Source: Roseomonas sp. E05 (GTDB lineage Bacteria; Pseudomonadota; Alphaproteobacteria; Acetobacterales; Acetobacteraceae). From it: DNA of 64,000 bases. Shown piece after piece: positions 37,393 to 46,823 of this stretch (position 1 is its first letter; each line of letters begins with the position of its first letter). The stretch is taken from positions 1-64,000 of the forward strand of contig NZ_JASIRT010000020.1 in assembly GCF_030063475.1 (NCBI RefSeq). The letters are read 5' to 3'. The notes under the pieces were generated by a model. The model was not told the origin of the DNA. It searched no databases and saw nothing but the letters and a program-made list of their open reading frames with translations. Both the position numbers and the translations under genes were made by a program.

Positions 37393-38501
37393 GGATCGTC
37401 TATTTCACCCATTCGCTGGAATCCTGCTGGAATCACGGTAATGCGCATTTCGTGCGCGGCGTGCTGCAGGAGCTGCAGCATCGCGGGCATGCGGTGCTGG
37501 CCTTCGAGCCACGCAACGGCTGGAGCCTGCAGAACCTGCTGCAGGACCATGGCGAGGCCGGCCTTTCCGCCTATCGCGCCGCCTATCCGGACCTTGTCGC
37601 GCGGCCTTTCGACGCCCTGGCGGACTGCGCGGCGGCGCTCGATACGGCGGATCTGGTGATCGTGCATGAGTGGAACACGCCGGAGCTGGTCGGCGCGCTC
37701 GGCCGGATGCGCGCGCGGGGAGCGCGGTTCACGCTGCTGTTCCATGACACGCATCACCGCGCCGTCAGCGATCCCGCGGCGCTGCGGAGCCTGCCGCTCG
37801 ATGACTATGACGGCGTGCTCGCCTTCGGCGCGACGCTCGCTGAGGTCTACCGCGACTGGGGCTGGCGCGATCGCGTCTGGGTCTGGCACGAGGCCGCCGA
37901 TACCCGCCATTTCCGCCCGCTGCCCTCCGCCACGCCGCGTGAGGGGCTGGTCTGGATCGGCAACTGGGGCGACGACGAGCGCAGCGAGGAGCTGGAGAGT
38001 TTCCTGCTGCGGCCGGCAAGCACCGTCGGGCTCCCGCTCGACATCTACGGCGTGCGCTATCCCGAGGCGGCGCTGGCGGCGCTGCGGCGGCATGGCGCGC
38101 GCTACCATGGATGGCTGCCGAATGCCGCGGCGCCCGAGATCTTCGCGCGTCATCTCGCCACCGTGCATGTGCCGCGCCGCTTCTATGTGCAGATGCTGCC
38201 GGGCATCCCGACCATCCGTGTCTTCGAGGCACTGGCCTGCGGCATCCCGCTGGTCTGCTCGCCATGGGAAGACGCGGAGGCGCTGTTCCGGCCCGGCCGC
38301 GACTATCTCGTGGCGCGTGACGAGGCGGAGATGGAGCGGCACATGGCCGCTCTGCGCGATGACGCCGCCCTGCGGGAATCGCTGATCGCCAGCGGCCTTG
38401 AAACCATTTGCGCCCGCCACAGTTGCGCGCACCGGGCGGAGGAACTGCTCGGGATCGTCGCCACCTTGCGCGCCGGCCACACCGCGGAGACCGCCGCATG
38501 A
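37389..38501 (+). CDS. CgeB-like glycosyltransferase 1
   Basis: 370-aa GT-B type protein of the CgeB/Glyco_trans_1_2 group. The N-terminal MRIVYFTHSLESCWNHGNAH and the donor-side TIRVFEALACGIPLVCSPWE are family features; LVWIGNWGDDERSEELESFL starts the second domain. GTG start overlapping the previous stop. First of three tandem paralogues, which share layout but are clearly diverged. Cytoplasmic, with no membrane segment. Donor and acceptor unknown; xylose or a 6-deoxyhexose from the neighbouring epimerases are candidates. Confidence 0.8.
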   Translation: MRIVYFTHSLESCWNHGNAHFVRGVLQELQHRGHAVLAFEPRNGWSLQNLLQDHGEAGLSAYRAAYPDLVARPFDALADCAAALDTADLVIVHEWNTPELVGALGRMRARGARFTLLFHDTHHRAVSDPAALRSLPLDDYDGVLAFGATLAEVYRDWGWRDRVWVWHEAADTRHFRPLPSATPREGLVWIGNWGDDERSEELESFLLRPASTVGLPLDIYGVRYPEAALAALRRHGARYHGWLPNAAAPEIFARHLATVHVPRRFYVQMLPGIPTIRVFEALACGIPLVCSPWEDAEALFRPGRDYLVARDEAEMERHMAALRDDAALRESLIASGLETICARHSCAHRAEELLGIVATLRAGHTAETAA

Positions 38502-39601
38502 AGATCGCCTTCTACGGATCCAGCCTGCTGTCCGCCTACTGGAACGGCGCGGCCACGTATTACCGTGGCATGCTGCGCGACCTGGCGGGGCGCGGCCACG
38601 CGATCACCTTCTACGAGCCCGACGCCTTCGACCGGCAGCAGCACCGCGACATCGAGCCGCCGGACTGGGCGGAGGTGGTGGTCTATCCAGCCACCGAGGC
38701 GGCAGCGCGGGGCGTCATTGCCGAGGCGGCCGACGCCGATGTGGTGGTGAAGGCCAGCGGCGTCGGCGTCTTCGACGATCTGCTGCTGGAGGGCGTGATG
38801 CAGGCCAGCCGGCCGGAGGCCATCCGCATCTTCTGGGACGTGGACGCGCCCGCCACCCTTGCCGAGATCGGCGCGGCGCCCGAGCATCCGCTGCGGCGGA
38901 CCCTGCCGCTGCTCGACCTGGTGCTGACCTATGGCGGCGGGCCGCCCGTCGTGGAGGCCTATGAGGGCTTCGGGGCACGGCGTTGCGTGCCGGTCTACAA
39001 CGCGCTGGACGCGGAGACGCACCATCCGGTGCCGGCGGAGCCACGTTTCGCGGTGGATCTTGCCTTCCTCGGCAACCGCCTGCCGGACCGGGAGGCGCGG
39101 GTGGAGCAGTTCTTCCTGGAGCCGGCCGCCGCGCTGCCGCAGCGCAGCTTCCTGATCGGCGGCAATGGCTGGGAGAGCAAGGCCATGCCGCCGAACGTGC
39201 GGCATATCGGCCATGTGCGGACGCGCGACCACAACGCCTTCAACACCTCGCCGCTGGCGGTGCTGAACATCGCGCGCGACAGCATGGCGAGGACCGGCTT
39301 CTCGCCGGCCACTCGCGTCTTCGAGGCGGCCGGGGCGGGAGCCTGCCTGATCACCGATGCCTGGGTCGGGCTGGAGCTGTTCCTGAAGGAAGGCGAGGAG
39401 GTGCTGGTGGCGCGCGACGGCAAGGATGTCGCCGAGCATGTCGCCGCGCTGACGCCCGAGCGCGCGCGGGCCATCGGCGAGGCGGCGCGGGCGCGCATCC
39501 TGGCCGGCCACACCTATGCGCTGCGCGGCGCACAGGTGGACGCGCTGCTGCGCGAGGAAGCGGCGCGCAAGGCGGCCTCGGCGGCGCGGAGCGCGGCATG
39601 A
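38498..39601 (+). CDS. CgeB-like glycosyltransferase 2
   Basis: 367-aa paralogue of the preceding protein. It opens with MKIAFYGSSLLSAYWNGAAT, continues with IFWDVDAPATLAEI (Asp-rich loop characteristic of this group) and carries TRVFEAAGAGACLITDAWVG with LFLKEGEEVLVARDG in the donor domain. The IGGNGWESKAMPPNV segment marks the interdomain link. Start overlaps the previous stop (ATGA). The tail is Ala-rich. Confidence 0.8.
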   Translation: MKIAFYGSSLLSAYWNGAATYYRGMLRDLAGRGHAITFYEPDAFDRQQHRDIEPPDWAEVVVYPATEAAARGVIAEAADADVVVKASGVGVFDDLLLEGVMQASRPEAIRIFWDVDAPATLAEIGAAPEHPLRRTLPLLDLVLTYGGGPPVVEAYEGFGARRCVPVYNALDAETHHPVPAEPRFAVDLAFLGNRLPDREARVEQFFLEPAAALPQRSFLIGGNGWESKAMPPNVRHIGHVRTRDHNAFNTSPLAVLNIARDSMARTGFSPATRVFEAAGAGACLITDAWVGLELFLKEGEEVLVARDGKDVAEHVAALTPERARAIGEAARARILAGHTYALRGAQVDALLREEAARKAASAARSAA

Positions 39602-40744
39602 GCGCGGCGCCGCTCAACATCGTGGTGCTCGGGCTGAGCCTGTCCTCCTCCTGGGGGAACGGCCATGCCACGACCTATCGCGCGCTGCTGCGCTCCTTCG
39701 CCGCGCGGGGCCACCGCATCCTGTTCCTGGAGCGCGACGTGCCCTGGTACGCCGCGCATCGCGACCTGCCGCAGCCGGATTTCTGTCGGCTCGAATTCTA
39801 CGGCGACCTCGACGGACTCCGCATCTGGCACGAGGCCATCGCCGAGGCGGATGCCGTCATCGTCGGTTCCTACGTGCCGGAGGGCGTCGCGGTCGGCACG
39901 GTGGTGCAGCGCGTGGCGCGCGGCGTCACCGCCTTCTACGACATCGACACGCCCGTGACCCTGGCCAAGCTGGCGCGCGGCGACGAGGAATACCTCTCCC
40001 CCACGCTGATCCCCGGCTACGATCTCTATCTCTCCTTCACCGGCGGGCCGACGCTGGACCGGCTGATGCGGCAGTACGGCTCGCCCGCGGCGCGGCCGCT
40101 CTACTGCTCGGTGGACACCGAGGCCTACCGCCCGCTGGAGGTCGCGCCACGCTGGGATCTCAGCTATCTCGGCACCTACAGCCCGGACCGTCAGCCCACG
40201 CTGGAACGGCTGCTGCTGGAGCCGGCGCGGCGCGCGCCGGAGCTGCGCTTCGTCGTCGCCGGGCCGCAATATCCGGCGGAGATCGACTGGCCGGCCAATG
40301 TCGAACGGCTCGACCATGTGCCGCCGGCCGAGCACCCCGCCTTCTACGCTGCCAGCCGCTATACGCTGAACGTCACGCGCGCCGACATGATCCGCGCCGG
40401 CTGGAGCCCCAGCGTGCGGCTGTTCGAGGCCGCCGCCTGCGGCACGCCCGTCATCTCCGACCGGTGGGACGGGCTCGACACGCTGTTCGCGCCGGGCACC
40501 GAGATCGTGCTGGCCGACACCGCCGCCGATGTGCTGCACGCCCTGCGCGCGCAGCCGGAGGCGGCGCGACGGCGGCAGGCGGAGGCGGCGCGCCAGCGCA
40601 TCCTCAGCGGTCACAGCGCCGCGCACCGCGCCGCCGAGCTTGAGTCCTACATCCGGGAAGCCGGCGCCCGCGCGCCGCTGCCCGAACCCGCCTTCGCGGC
40701 GCTGCACGGTGCGGCGCCGCACTCCTTCCCGCAGGTGGACGTCC

Positions 40745-40758
<14 letters not shown>
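39598..40758 (+). CDS. CgeB-like glycosyltransferase 3
   Basis: 386-aa paralogue. LNIVVLGLSLSSSWGNGHAT opens the acceptor domain, VTAFYDIDTPVTLAKLARGD corresponds to the Asp loop of paralogue 2, LSYLGTYSPDRQPTLERLLL begins the second domain and VRLFEAAACGTPVISDRWDG is the donor motif. ATGA overlap with the upstream gene; the next gene starts 14 bases before its stop. Closest of the three to paralogue 2. Confidence 0.8.
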
Positions 40759-41764
<1,006 letters not shown>

Positions 41765-41782
41765 GCCGCCGCCGGCCGGCGC

Positions 41783-43519
41783 ATGATCGTCTATGGCGAT
41801 GCCGTCCGGCAGGAGGACCCGCAGGCGAGGCTGCGCGCCCTGGCGGCGGGCCTGCGGCAACTCGCCGGCCTGCCACCGGGCATCCGGCGCCATGGCGCAC
41901 TGGCGGCCCGCTTCATCGAGGCGGGAGAACTGGCGCAAGGGCTGGCGGATGCGGAGTTCGCCCTGCGCGGCGAGGACGCGCCCTCCGCCCTGGCGGAGGC
42001 CGGCACGGCGCTGCTGATGGGCCTGGCGGCGGCGCTGCAGGCCTCCTGGTCCAGCGGATTCCGCCACCTGCCGCCGCTGCCGGAGGCCATCCTGCCCGGC
42101 CCGCTGCCCGACAGGATCGCGCCGAAGCGCATGGAGGGCTTCAGCTTCTATGCCCTCTACCCGGAGGCCTATCTGCAGGCGGCGAGGGAATCCGGACTGG
42201 GTGCGGAAACCGGCGTCATCGGGCTGCGCAGCATCGGCCTGCCGCTGGCGGTGCTGGTGGCCACCGCGCTCGGCGCCGCGCCGCCGGTCAGTCTGCGGCC
42301 GGTCGGGCATCCCTTCGAACGGCGCCTCCTGCTGTCCGGCGAGCTTCGGGCAAGCTTGCTGCGGGGGCAGGGGCCGTACGCCATCGTGGACGAGGGGCCG
42401 GGGCTTTCCGGCAGTTCCATGGGAGCGGTGGCGGACCTTCTGGAGGAAGGGGGTGTCGCGCCCGCGCGCCTGTATTTCTTCCCGAGCCATGCGGGGGCGC
42501 CGGGCGTGCAGGCCAGCGCGCGGCACCGCGCCCGCTGGTCCGCCGCGTCGCGCCATCTCTGCGACTTCGACCGGCTGGTGCTGAATGCACCGCCTCCCGC
42601 CCATCGCCTGGAGCACTGGACTGCCGACCTGACCGGCCCGGCCGATGGCCCCCTGCGCGACCTTTCCGGCGGCAACTGGCGGGCGCTGCGCTATGGCGGG
42701 AATGCGCCCTGGCCGCCGGCCAATCCGCAGCAGGAGCGCCGCAAGTTCCTCCTGCGGGCCGGAGGGCGGCCCTGGCTGCTGAAGTTCACCGGGCTCGGCC
42801 CGGAGGGAGAGGGCAAGGCGCGCCTGGGGCGGATGCTCTCGGAAGCCGGGCTGGTCCCGGCGCTCGCGGGCTACCGGCATGGCTTCCTGGTCTCCGCCTG
42901 GGAGGAGGGCGCGCGCGGGCTGGACCAGACGCCGCGCCCGCCAGCCGCGCTGCTGGCGCCGATGGCGCGCTACCTGGCCTTCCGGGGCCGCCACTTCGTG
43001 CGCGAGGGCGGGGGCGCCAGCCTGGCGGCGCTCTGGGACATGGCCTGCCACAACACGGCCGAGGCGCTGGGCGAGGCGGCGGCCCGCGCGCTGCGGCAGC
43101 GGCAGCCGGACCTGCCCCGCCTGGAACGGCGCCTGCGCCGGGCCGCCGGCGACAACCGGCTGCATTCCTGGGAATGGCTGGTGCTGCCCGACGGCCGCCT
43201 GCTGAAGGCCGATGCCCTGGACCACCATGCCGCGCACGACCTGATCGGCTGCCAGGACCTCGCCTGGGACCTGGTGGGCGCCGAGGTGGAACTCGGGCTC
43301 GATTCCGGGATGCTGGCGGCGGCGGTGGCGACGGAAGCGGGCCATGCGGCCGACCCGGCGCTGCTGGACGGCTACCGACCCTGTTACCTCGCCTTCCAGC
43401 TCGGCGCTGCCAGCATGGCCGCCGCAGCCTGTCAGGACATGCCGGAGGAGGCCGCGCGCCTCGCCGCCGCCGCCGCGCGATATGCCGGGCTGCTGCGCCG
43501 GCTGATCGAGACCGTTTGA
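41783..43519 (+). CDS. Phosphoribosyltransferase-like / kinase-like fusion protein
   Basis: 578-aa cytoplasmic protein in two halves. Residues about 130-270 look like a phosphoribosyltransferase: TGVIGLRSIGLPLAVLVATA and a PRPP-type loop YAIVDEGPGLSGSS. The C-terminal half (about 310-578) looks like an aminoglycoside-phosphotransferase-type fold: RKFLLRAGGRPWLLKFTG (possible ATP-lysine), LHSWEWLVLPDGRLLKADAL and CQDLAWDLVGAEVELGL (possible metal-binding Asp). Neither half is a close match to a named enzyme. It follows the decarboxylase by 18 bases, so it is likely the last gene of the rightward operon. Function unknown; making or transferring a phosphorylated intermediate of the cluster product is a guess. 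Confidence 0.65.
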   Translation: MIVYGDAVRQEDPQARLRALAAGLRQLAGLPPGIRRHGALAARFIEAGELAQGLADAEFALRGEDAPSALAEAGTALLMGLAAALQASWSSGFRHLPPLPEAILPGPLPDRIAPKRMEGFSFYALYPEAYLQAARESGLGAETGVIGLRSIGLPLAVLVATALGAAPPVSLRPVGHPFERRLLLSGELRASLLRGQGPYAIVDEGPGLSGSSMGAVADLLEEGGVAPARLYFFPSHAGAPGVQASARHRARWSAASRHLCDFDRLVLNAPPPAHRLEHWTADLTGPADGPLRDLSGGNWRALRYGGNAPWPPANPQQERRKFLLRAGGRPWLLKFTGLGPEGEGKARLGRMLSEAGLVPALAGYRHGFLVSAWEEGARGLDQTPRPPAALLAPMARYLAFRGRHFVREGGGASLAALWDMACHNTAEALGEAAARALRQRQPDLPRLERRLRRAAGDNRLHSWEWLVLPDGRLLKADALDHHAAHDLIGCQDLAWDLVGAEVELGLDSGMLAAAVATEAGHAADPALLDGYRPCYLAFQLGAASMAAAACQDMPEEAARLAAAAARYAGLLRRLIETV

Positions 43520-43606
43520 TCTGAGGGGAGGCGCCGGACAGCATCCCCGGTCAAGGTTTCCTTCGCAATTGGCTCCCTACGCTCTCCGGCGAGCAGGGGA
43601 GGGGCC

Positions 43607-44627
43607 ATGGCGGGCCAGGCGTTTTCAGATGACGAGGCAGGGACTGCATGGGCGCGGCGCGGCATCCTCGGCGCCTTGCTGGGAAGCGCCGCGATGGCCG
43701 GGGTGGCCCGCACCGCGCAGCCCGGCCGCTCCGAGGTTCCCGCGGGCATCGTCAGCGCCTTCGACACCCTGTTCCACGGGCCGCATGCGGGCGCGCGGGC
43801 GGTGCATGCCAAAGGCCTGCTCTGCCGGGGCAGCTTCCTGCCACACCCGGAGGCGCCGCGCCTGAGCCGCGCCCCCCCCATGTCGCCGGGGGCGCCGTGC
43901 CGGTGCTGGTCCGGTTCTCCAACTTCGCCGCTGTGCCCGGCCTGCCGGATGGCGACCCCGCCGCCAGCCCGCGCGGCATGGCGATCAAGTTCCTGCTGCC
44001 CGACGAGGTGGAGACGGATATCGTCGCCCACTCCTATGACGGCTTTCCCGCGGCGACGCCGGAGGCCTTCCTCGCCTTTCTGCGCGCCCTGCCCGATCCG
44101 GCGGCGCTGCAGGCCCTCGCCGCTGTCAGCCCGGCGGTGCGGATCTTCCTCGACGATCCCAAGCCGGCCCCTGCGAGCTATGCGACGGAAGCCTATTTCG
44201 GCGTCAATGCCTTCCGCTTCAGCAATGCGGCGGGCGAGGCGCGGTTGGGGCGTTACCGGATCCTGCCGCTGGCCGGCTTGCGGCACCTGAACGCCGAGCA
44301 GGCCGCCGCCCGCCCGGCCCACTATCTCGCCACCGAGCTGCGCGACCGGCTGATCCGGAGCGACGCCGCCTTCCGGCTCCAGGTGCAACTCGCCGGGCCG
44401 GGCGACCCCACCGATGACGGCACGCGGCCCTGGCCGCAGGACCGCCGCTCGCCGAACTCGGCACCCTGTCCCTCCAGGCCCTTGCGGAGCCGCGGGATGC
44501 CGCCCGGCGCGAGCTCCGCTTCATTCCGACCAGTTTCGTCGCCGGCATCGCCCCTTCGAATGACCCGATGCTGCTGGCGCGGACCCAGGCTTATCTGATC
44601 TCTTCCGAGCGGAGGGCGGCGCCATGA
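43607..44627 (+). pseudogene. Catalase-family peroxidase, broken by two frameshifts
   Basis: The product is a periplasmic heme peroxidase of the catalase fold (SrpA-like). A Tat-like leader (ARRGILGALLGSAAMAGVA) is followed by ARAVHAKGLLCRGSF with the heme-site histidine. The frame then shifts in a run of eight C (43872-43879) and resumes as VPVLVRFSNFAAVPGLPDGD, then YFGVNAFRFSNAAG. A second shift near 44445 leads to LAELGTLSLQALAEPRD and SFVAGIAPSNDPMLLARTQA before the stop. Restoring one C at each site gives a continuous protein of normal length. Either a recent pseudogene or two homopolymer sequencing errors. Good RBS (GGGGAGGGG) before the ATG. Confidence 0.85.
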
Positions 44628-45175
44628 GGTGGCGGCTGCTTCCGGGTCTGCCGCCACTGCTCGTCCTCGCGACCGGCGCGCTGGCCGGCGACGCGGAAAT
44701 CCCGGTCGCGCAGCGCGACCGCGCCTTCTCGGTGGCCGAGCTGGCTGTGCCGCGCGGCACGGTGCTGCGCTTCTCGAACGAGGATGAGTTCCCGCAGCAG
44801 ATCAATGCGCGTGGGCCGGAGGTGGAGATGGGCTCGGACCTGCAGGCGCCGGGCGAGATCCTGCGCCTGCCGCTTCCGGCGGCGGGCAGGGTCGAGATCC
44901 GGTGCGGCATTCATCTCATGGTGAACCGGCGCTTCGCGGAGATGTTCGGCGCGCCGGCGCCGGGGGCAGCCCCGGGCGAGATGTTCGCCGCCGAGGGGCT
45001 TGCCGTCCTGCTGCCGCCGCCCGGCACACCCGCGATGAGCGCCCTGACCTTCACCGCTCAGTTGCCTGACGAACGCTGGATCTCCGTCGTGCATCGCCCG
45101 GTGGAGGGCGGCGGCTGGGTGGCGACCTGTGAGGATGTGACGGAGCGCAAGCATGCCGAGGCGCGCCTCGCCTGA
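44624..45175 (+). CDS. Cupredoxin-like secreted protein fused to the tail of a PAS domain
   Basis: 183 aa. A signal peptide (about 1-21, ending ATGALAG) precedes a cupredoxin-like domain with IRCGIHLMVN (Cys94, His97, Met99 as possible copper ligands). The N-terminal histidine ligand expected in related proteins appears as Gln in EFPQQINARG, so copper binding is doubtful. After about residue 142 the sequence changes to LPDERWISVVHRPVEGGGWV and ATCEDVTERKHAEARLA, the end of a PAS domain that normally leads into GGDEF. I interpret this as a deletion joining two genes. The ATG overlaps the catalase stop (ATGA). Confidence 0.6.
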   Translation: MRWRLLPGLPPLLVLATGALAGDAEIPVAQRDRAFSVAELAVPRGTVLRFSNEDEFPQQINARGPEVEMGSDLQAPGEILRLPLPAAGRVEIRCGIHLMVNRRFAEMFGAPAPGAAPGEMFAAEGLAVLLPPPGTPAMSALTFTAQLPDERWISVVHRPVEGGGWVATCEDVTERKHAEARLA

Positions 45176-45210
45176 CCGGCCCGACCAACCGGGCGGGCTT
45201 CCGGGAGCAC

Positions 45211-46515
45211 ATGATGCGGGCGCTGGCGCGGGTGCGGCGCGGCGAGGGGGTGGCGGTCCTCTGCCTGGATCTGGACCGCTTCAAGGCCGTGAATGACAGC
45301 CTCGGACATCCGGTGGGTGATGCGCTGCTGCAGGCCGTGGCGGTGCGGCTGCGCGAATGCGTGCACGAGACCGATCTGGTGGTGCGGCTTGGTGGGGATG
45401 AGCTCGCGGTGGTGCAGGAGGGCGCGTCGCAACCGGCGGAGGCCGCCGCGGCCGCCACCCGCATCATCGTCGCCCTCTTGGCGCGCTTCGACGTCGCGGG
45501 GCACCAGGTCTCGGCCGGAGACAGCATCGGAATCGCCCTGGCGGGCCCCGGGAGCACCGATGCGGATGCGCTGATGCGCTGCGCCGATCTCGCCCTCTAT
45601 CGTGCGAAGGAGGACGGGCGCGGCACCTTACGGTTCTTCGAACCCGGCATGGACGAGCAGATGCGTGTCCGGCGGGAGCTGGAGGCGGATCTTGGCGCCG
45701 CGCTCGGCCAGGGCGAGCTGGCACTGTTCTATCAGCCGCTGATGGACACCCAGCGGGGCTGCGTCGGCGGCTTCGAGGCGCTTCTGCGCTGGCAGCACCC
45801 GGTCCGGGGCACTGTCTCGCCTGCGGTCTTCATCCCGCTCGCCGAGGAGACGGGCATGATCATGGCGATCGGCGCCTGGGTGATCCGGAAGGCCTGCGCC
45901 GATGCGGCCCGCTGGACGGCTCCGGTCAAGGTCGCGGTGAACCTCTCGCCCGTGCAGTTCCGCGACCGCTCCCTGCCGCACATCGTCGCCGAGGCGCTTG
46001 CCGAGAGTGGGCTGGCTCCGACGCGGCTTGAACTCGAGATCACCGAATCCCTCCTGCTGCTCGATGACGAGAAGGTCCTGGAGATCCTGCACGGGCTGCG
46101 GGCGCTGGGCGTGCGCATCGCCATGGACGACTTCGGCACCGGCTACTCGTCCCTGAGCTACCTGCGGCGCTTCCCCTTCGGCAAGATCAAGATCGACCAG
46201 TCCTTCGTGCGCGGGATGATGGAGCAGAAGGACTGCGCCGCGATCGTGAGCACCGTGGTGAGCCTCGGCCGGCTGCTCGGCATGTCCGTGAACGCCGAGG
46301 GGGTCGAGACGCGGGAACAGTTCCTCGCCTTGCGGGAGCAAGGCTGCGGCGAGGTGCAGGGCTACCTGTTCAGCCCGCCCCGGCCGGCCAGCGAGGTGGC
46401 CGCCATGCTCGACGGCATCGGTCAGGCCGTGACACAGGAGCCCGCCTTGGCCGGCCCGCTCAGTCCCGCCGGCGGATCAGCTGCGCCACGGCCATCAGCA
46501 GGATGCCCAGCGTGA
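45211..46515 (+). CDS. Truncated GGDEF-EAL protein (probable c-di-GMP phosphodiesterase)
   Basis: 434 aa. The GGDEF domain lacks its first ~20 residues: upstream in frame LTGPTNRAGFREH is readable but no start or PAS joins it. The active site is RLGGDELAVV (GGDEL, not GGDEF) and no I-site arginine is present, so cyclase activity is doubtful. The EAL domain looks complete: GGFEALLRWQHP, VNLSPVQFRD, LELEITESLLL, AMDDFGTGYSSLSYLRRFPF, KIDQSFVRG and NAEGVETREQ, all metal and catalytic residues in place. Soluble. The upstream PAS fragment is in another frame (ending 45175), so the original gene is broken by a deletion of about 3n+1 bases. Confidence 0.75.
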   Translation: MMRALARVRRGEGVAVLCLDLDRFKAVNDSLGHPVGDALLQAVAVRLRECVHETDLVVRLGGDELAVVQEGASQPAEAAAAATRIIVALLARFDVAGHQVSAGDSIGIALAGPGSTDADALMRCADLALYRAKEDGRGTLRFFEPGMDEQMRVRRELEADLGAALGQGELALFYQPLMDTQRGCVGGFEALLRWQHPVRGTVSPAVFIPLAEETGMIMAIGAWVIRKACADAARWTAPVKVAVNLSPVQFRDRSLPHIVAEALAESGLAPTRLELEITESLLLLDDEKVLEILHGLRALGVRIAMDDFGTGYSSLSYLRRFPFGKIKIDQSFVRGMMEQKDCAAIVSTVVSLGRLLGMSVNAEGVETREQFLALREQGCGEVQGYLFSPPRPASEVAAMLDGIGQAVTQEPALAGPLSPAGGSAAPRPSAGCPA

Positions 46516-46660
46516 TGATCCCGGAGGTCGCCGGGTCCTCGTAGATGAAGTCCATGAAGGCCCGGGGGATCCACAGCAGGGTGTCCCAGCCGATCAGGCG
46601 CGCCGCGATGCCCAGCGCCACGAGCAGACTTCCGATGAACCAGAGCCTCGCCGCCATCAT
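46460..46660 (-). CDS. Small membrane protein, 66 aa
   Basis: Two hydrophobic segments (about 5-22 and 45-61) separated by a Trp-rich loop (GWDTLLWIPRAFMDFIYEDP) and ending in RRRD. The ATG is preceded by AAGGAAGG at ideal distance, which supports a real gene. I do not recognise the family; short two-helix proteins of this type are common in Acetobacteraceae. It overlaps the 3' end of the EAL gene tail-to-tail by 56 bases. Confidence 0.65.
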   Translation of the reverse strand: MMAARLWFIGSLLVALGIAARLIGWDTLLWIPRAFMDFIYEDPATSGIITLGILLMAVAQLIRRRD

Positions 46661-46823
46661 GTCCTTCCTTCAAGCCGACGCAGCGGCGGGGATGCCCAGC
46701 CAGGATCCGGGCGCTCTCCATGTGGTCGGCCTGGGGCGGTGGAGGAAGAAGGGCGCCCGGTGATCGGGCTGGGCCAGGAGCGCCGCCCCGGGCCCCGCCC
46801 TTCTCGGAAAGGCCGGATGCGCG

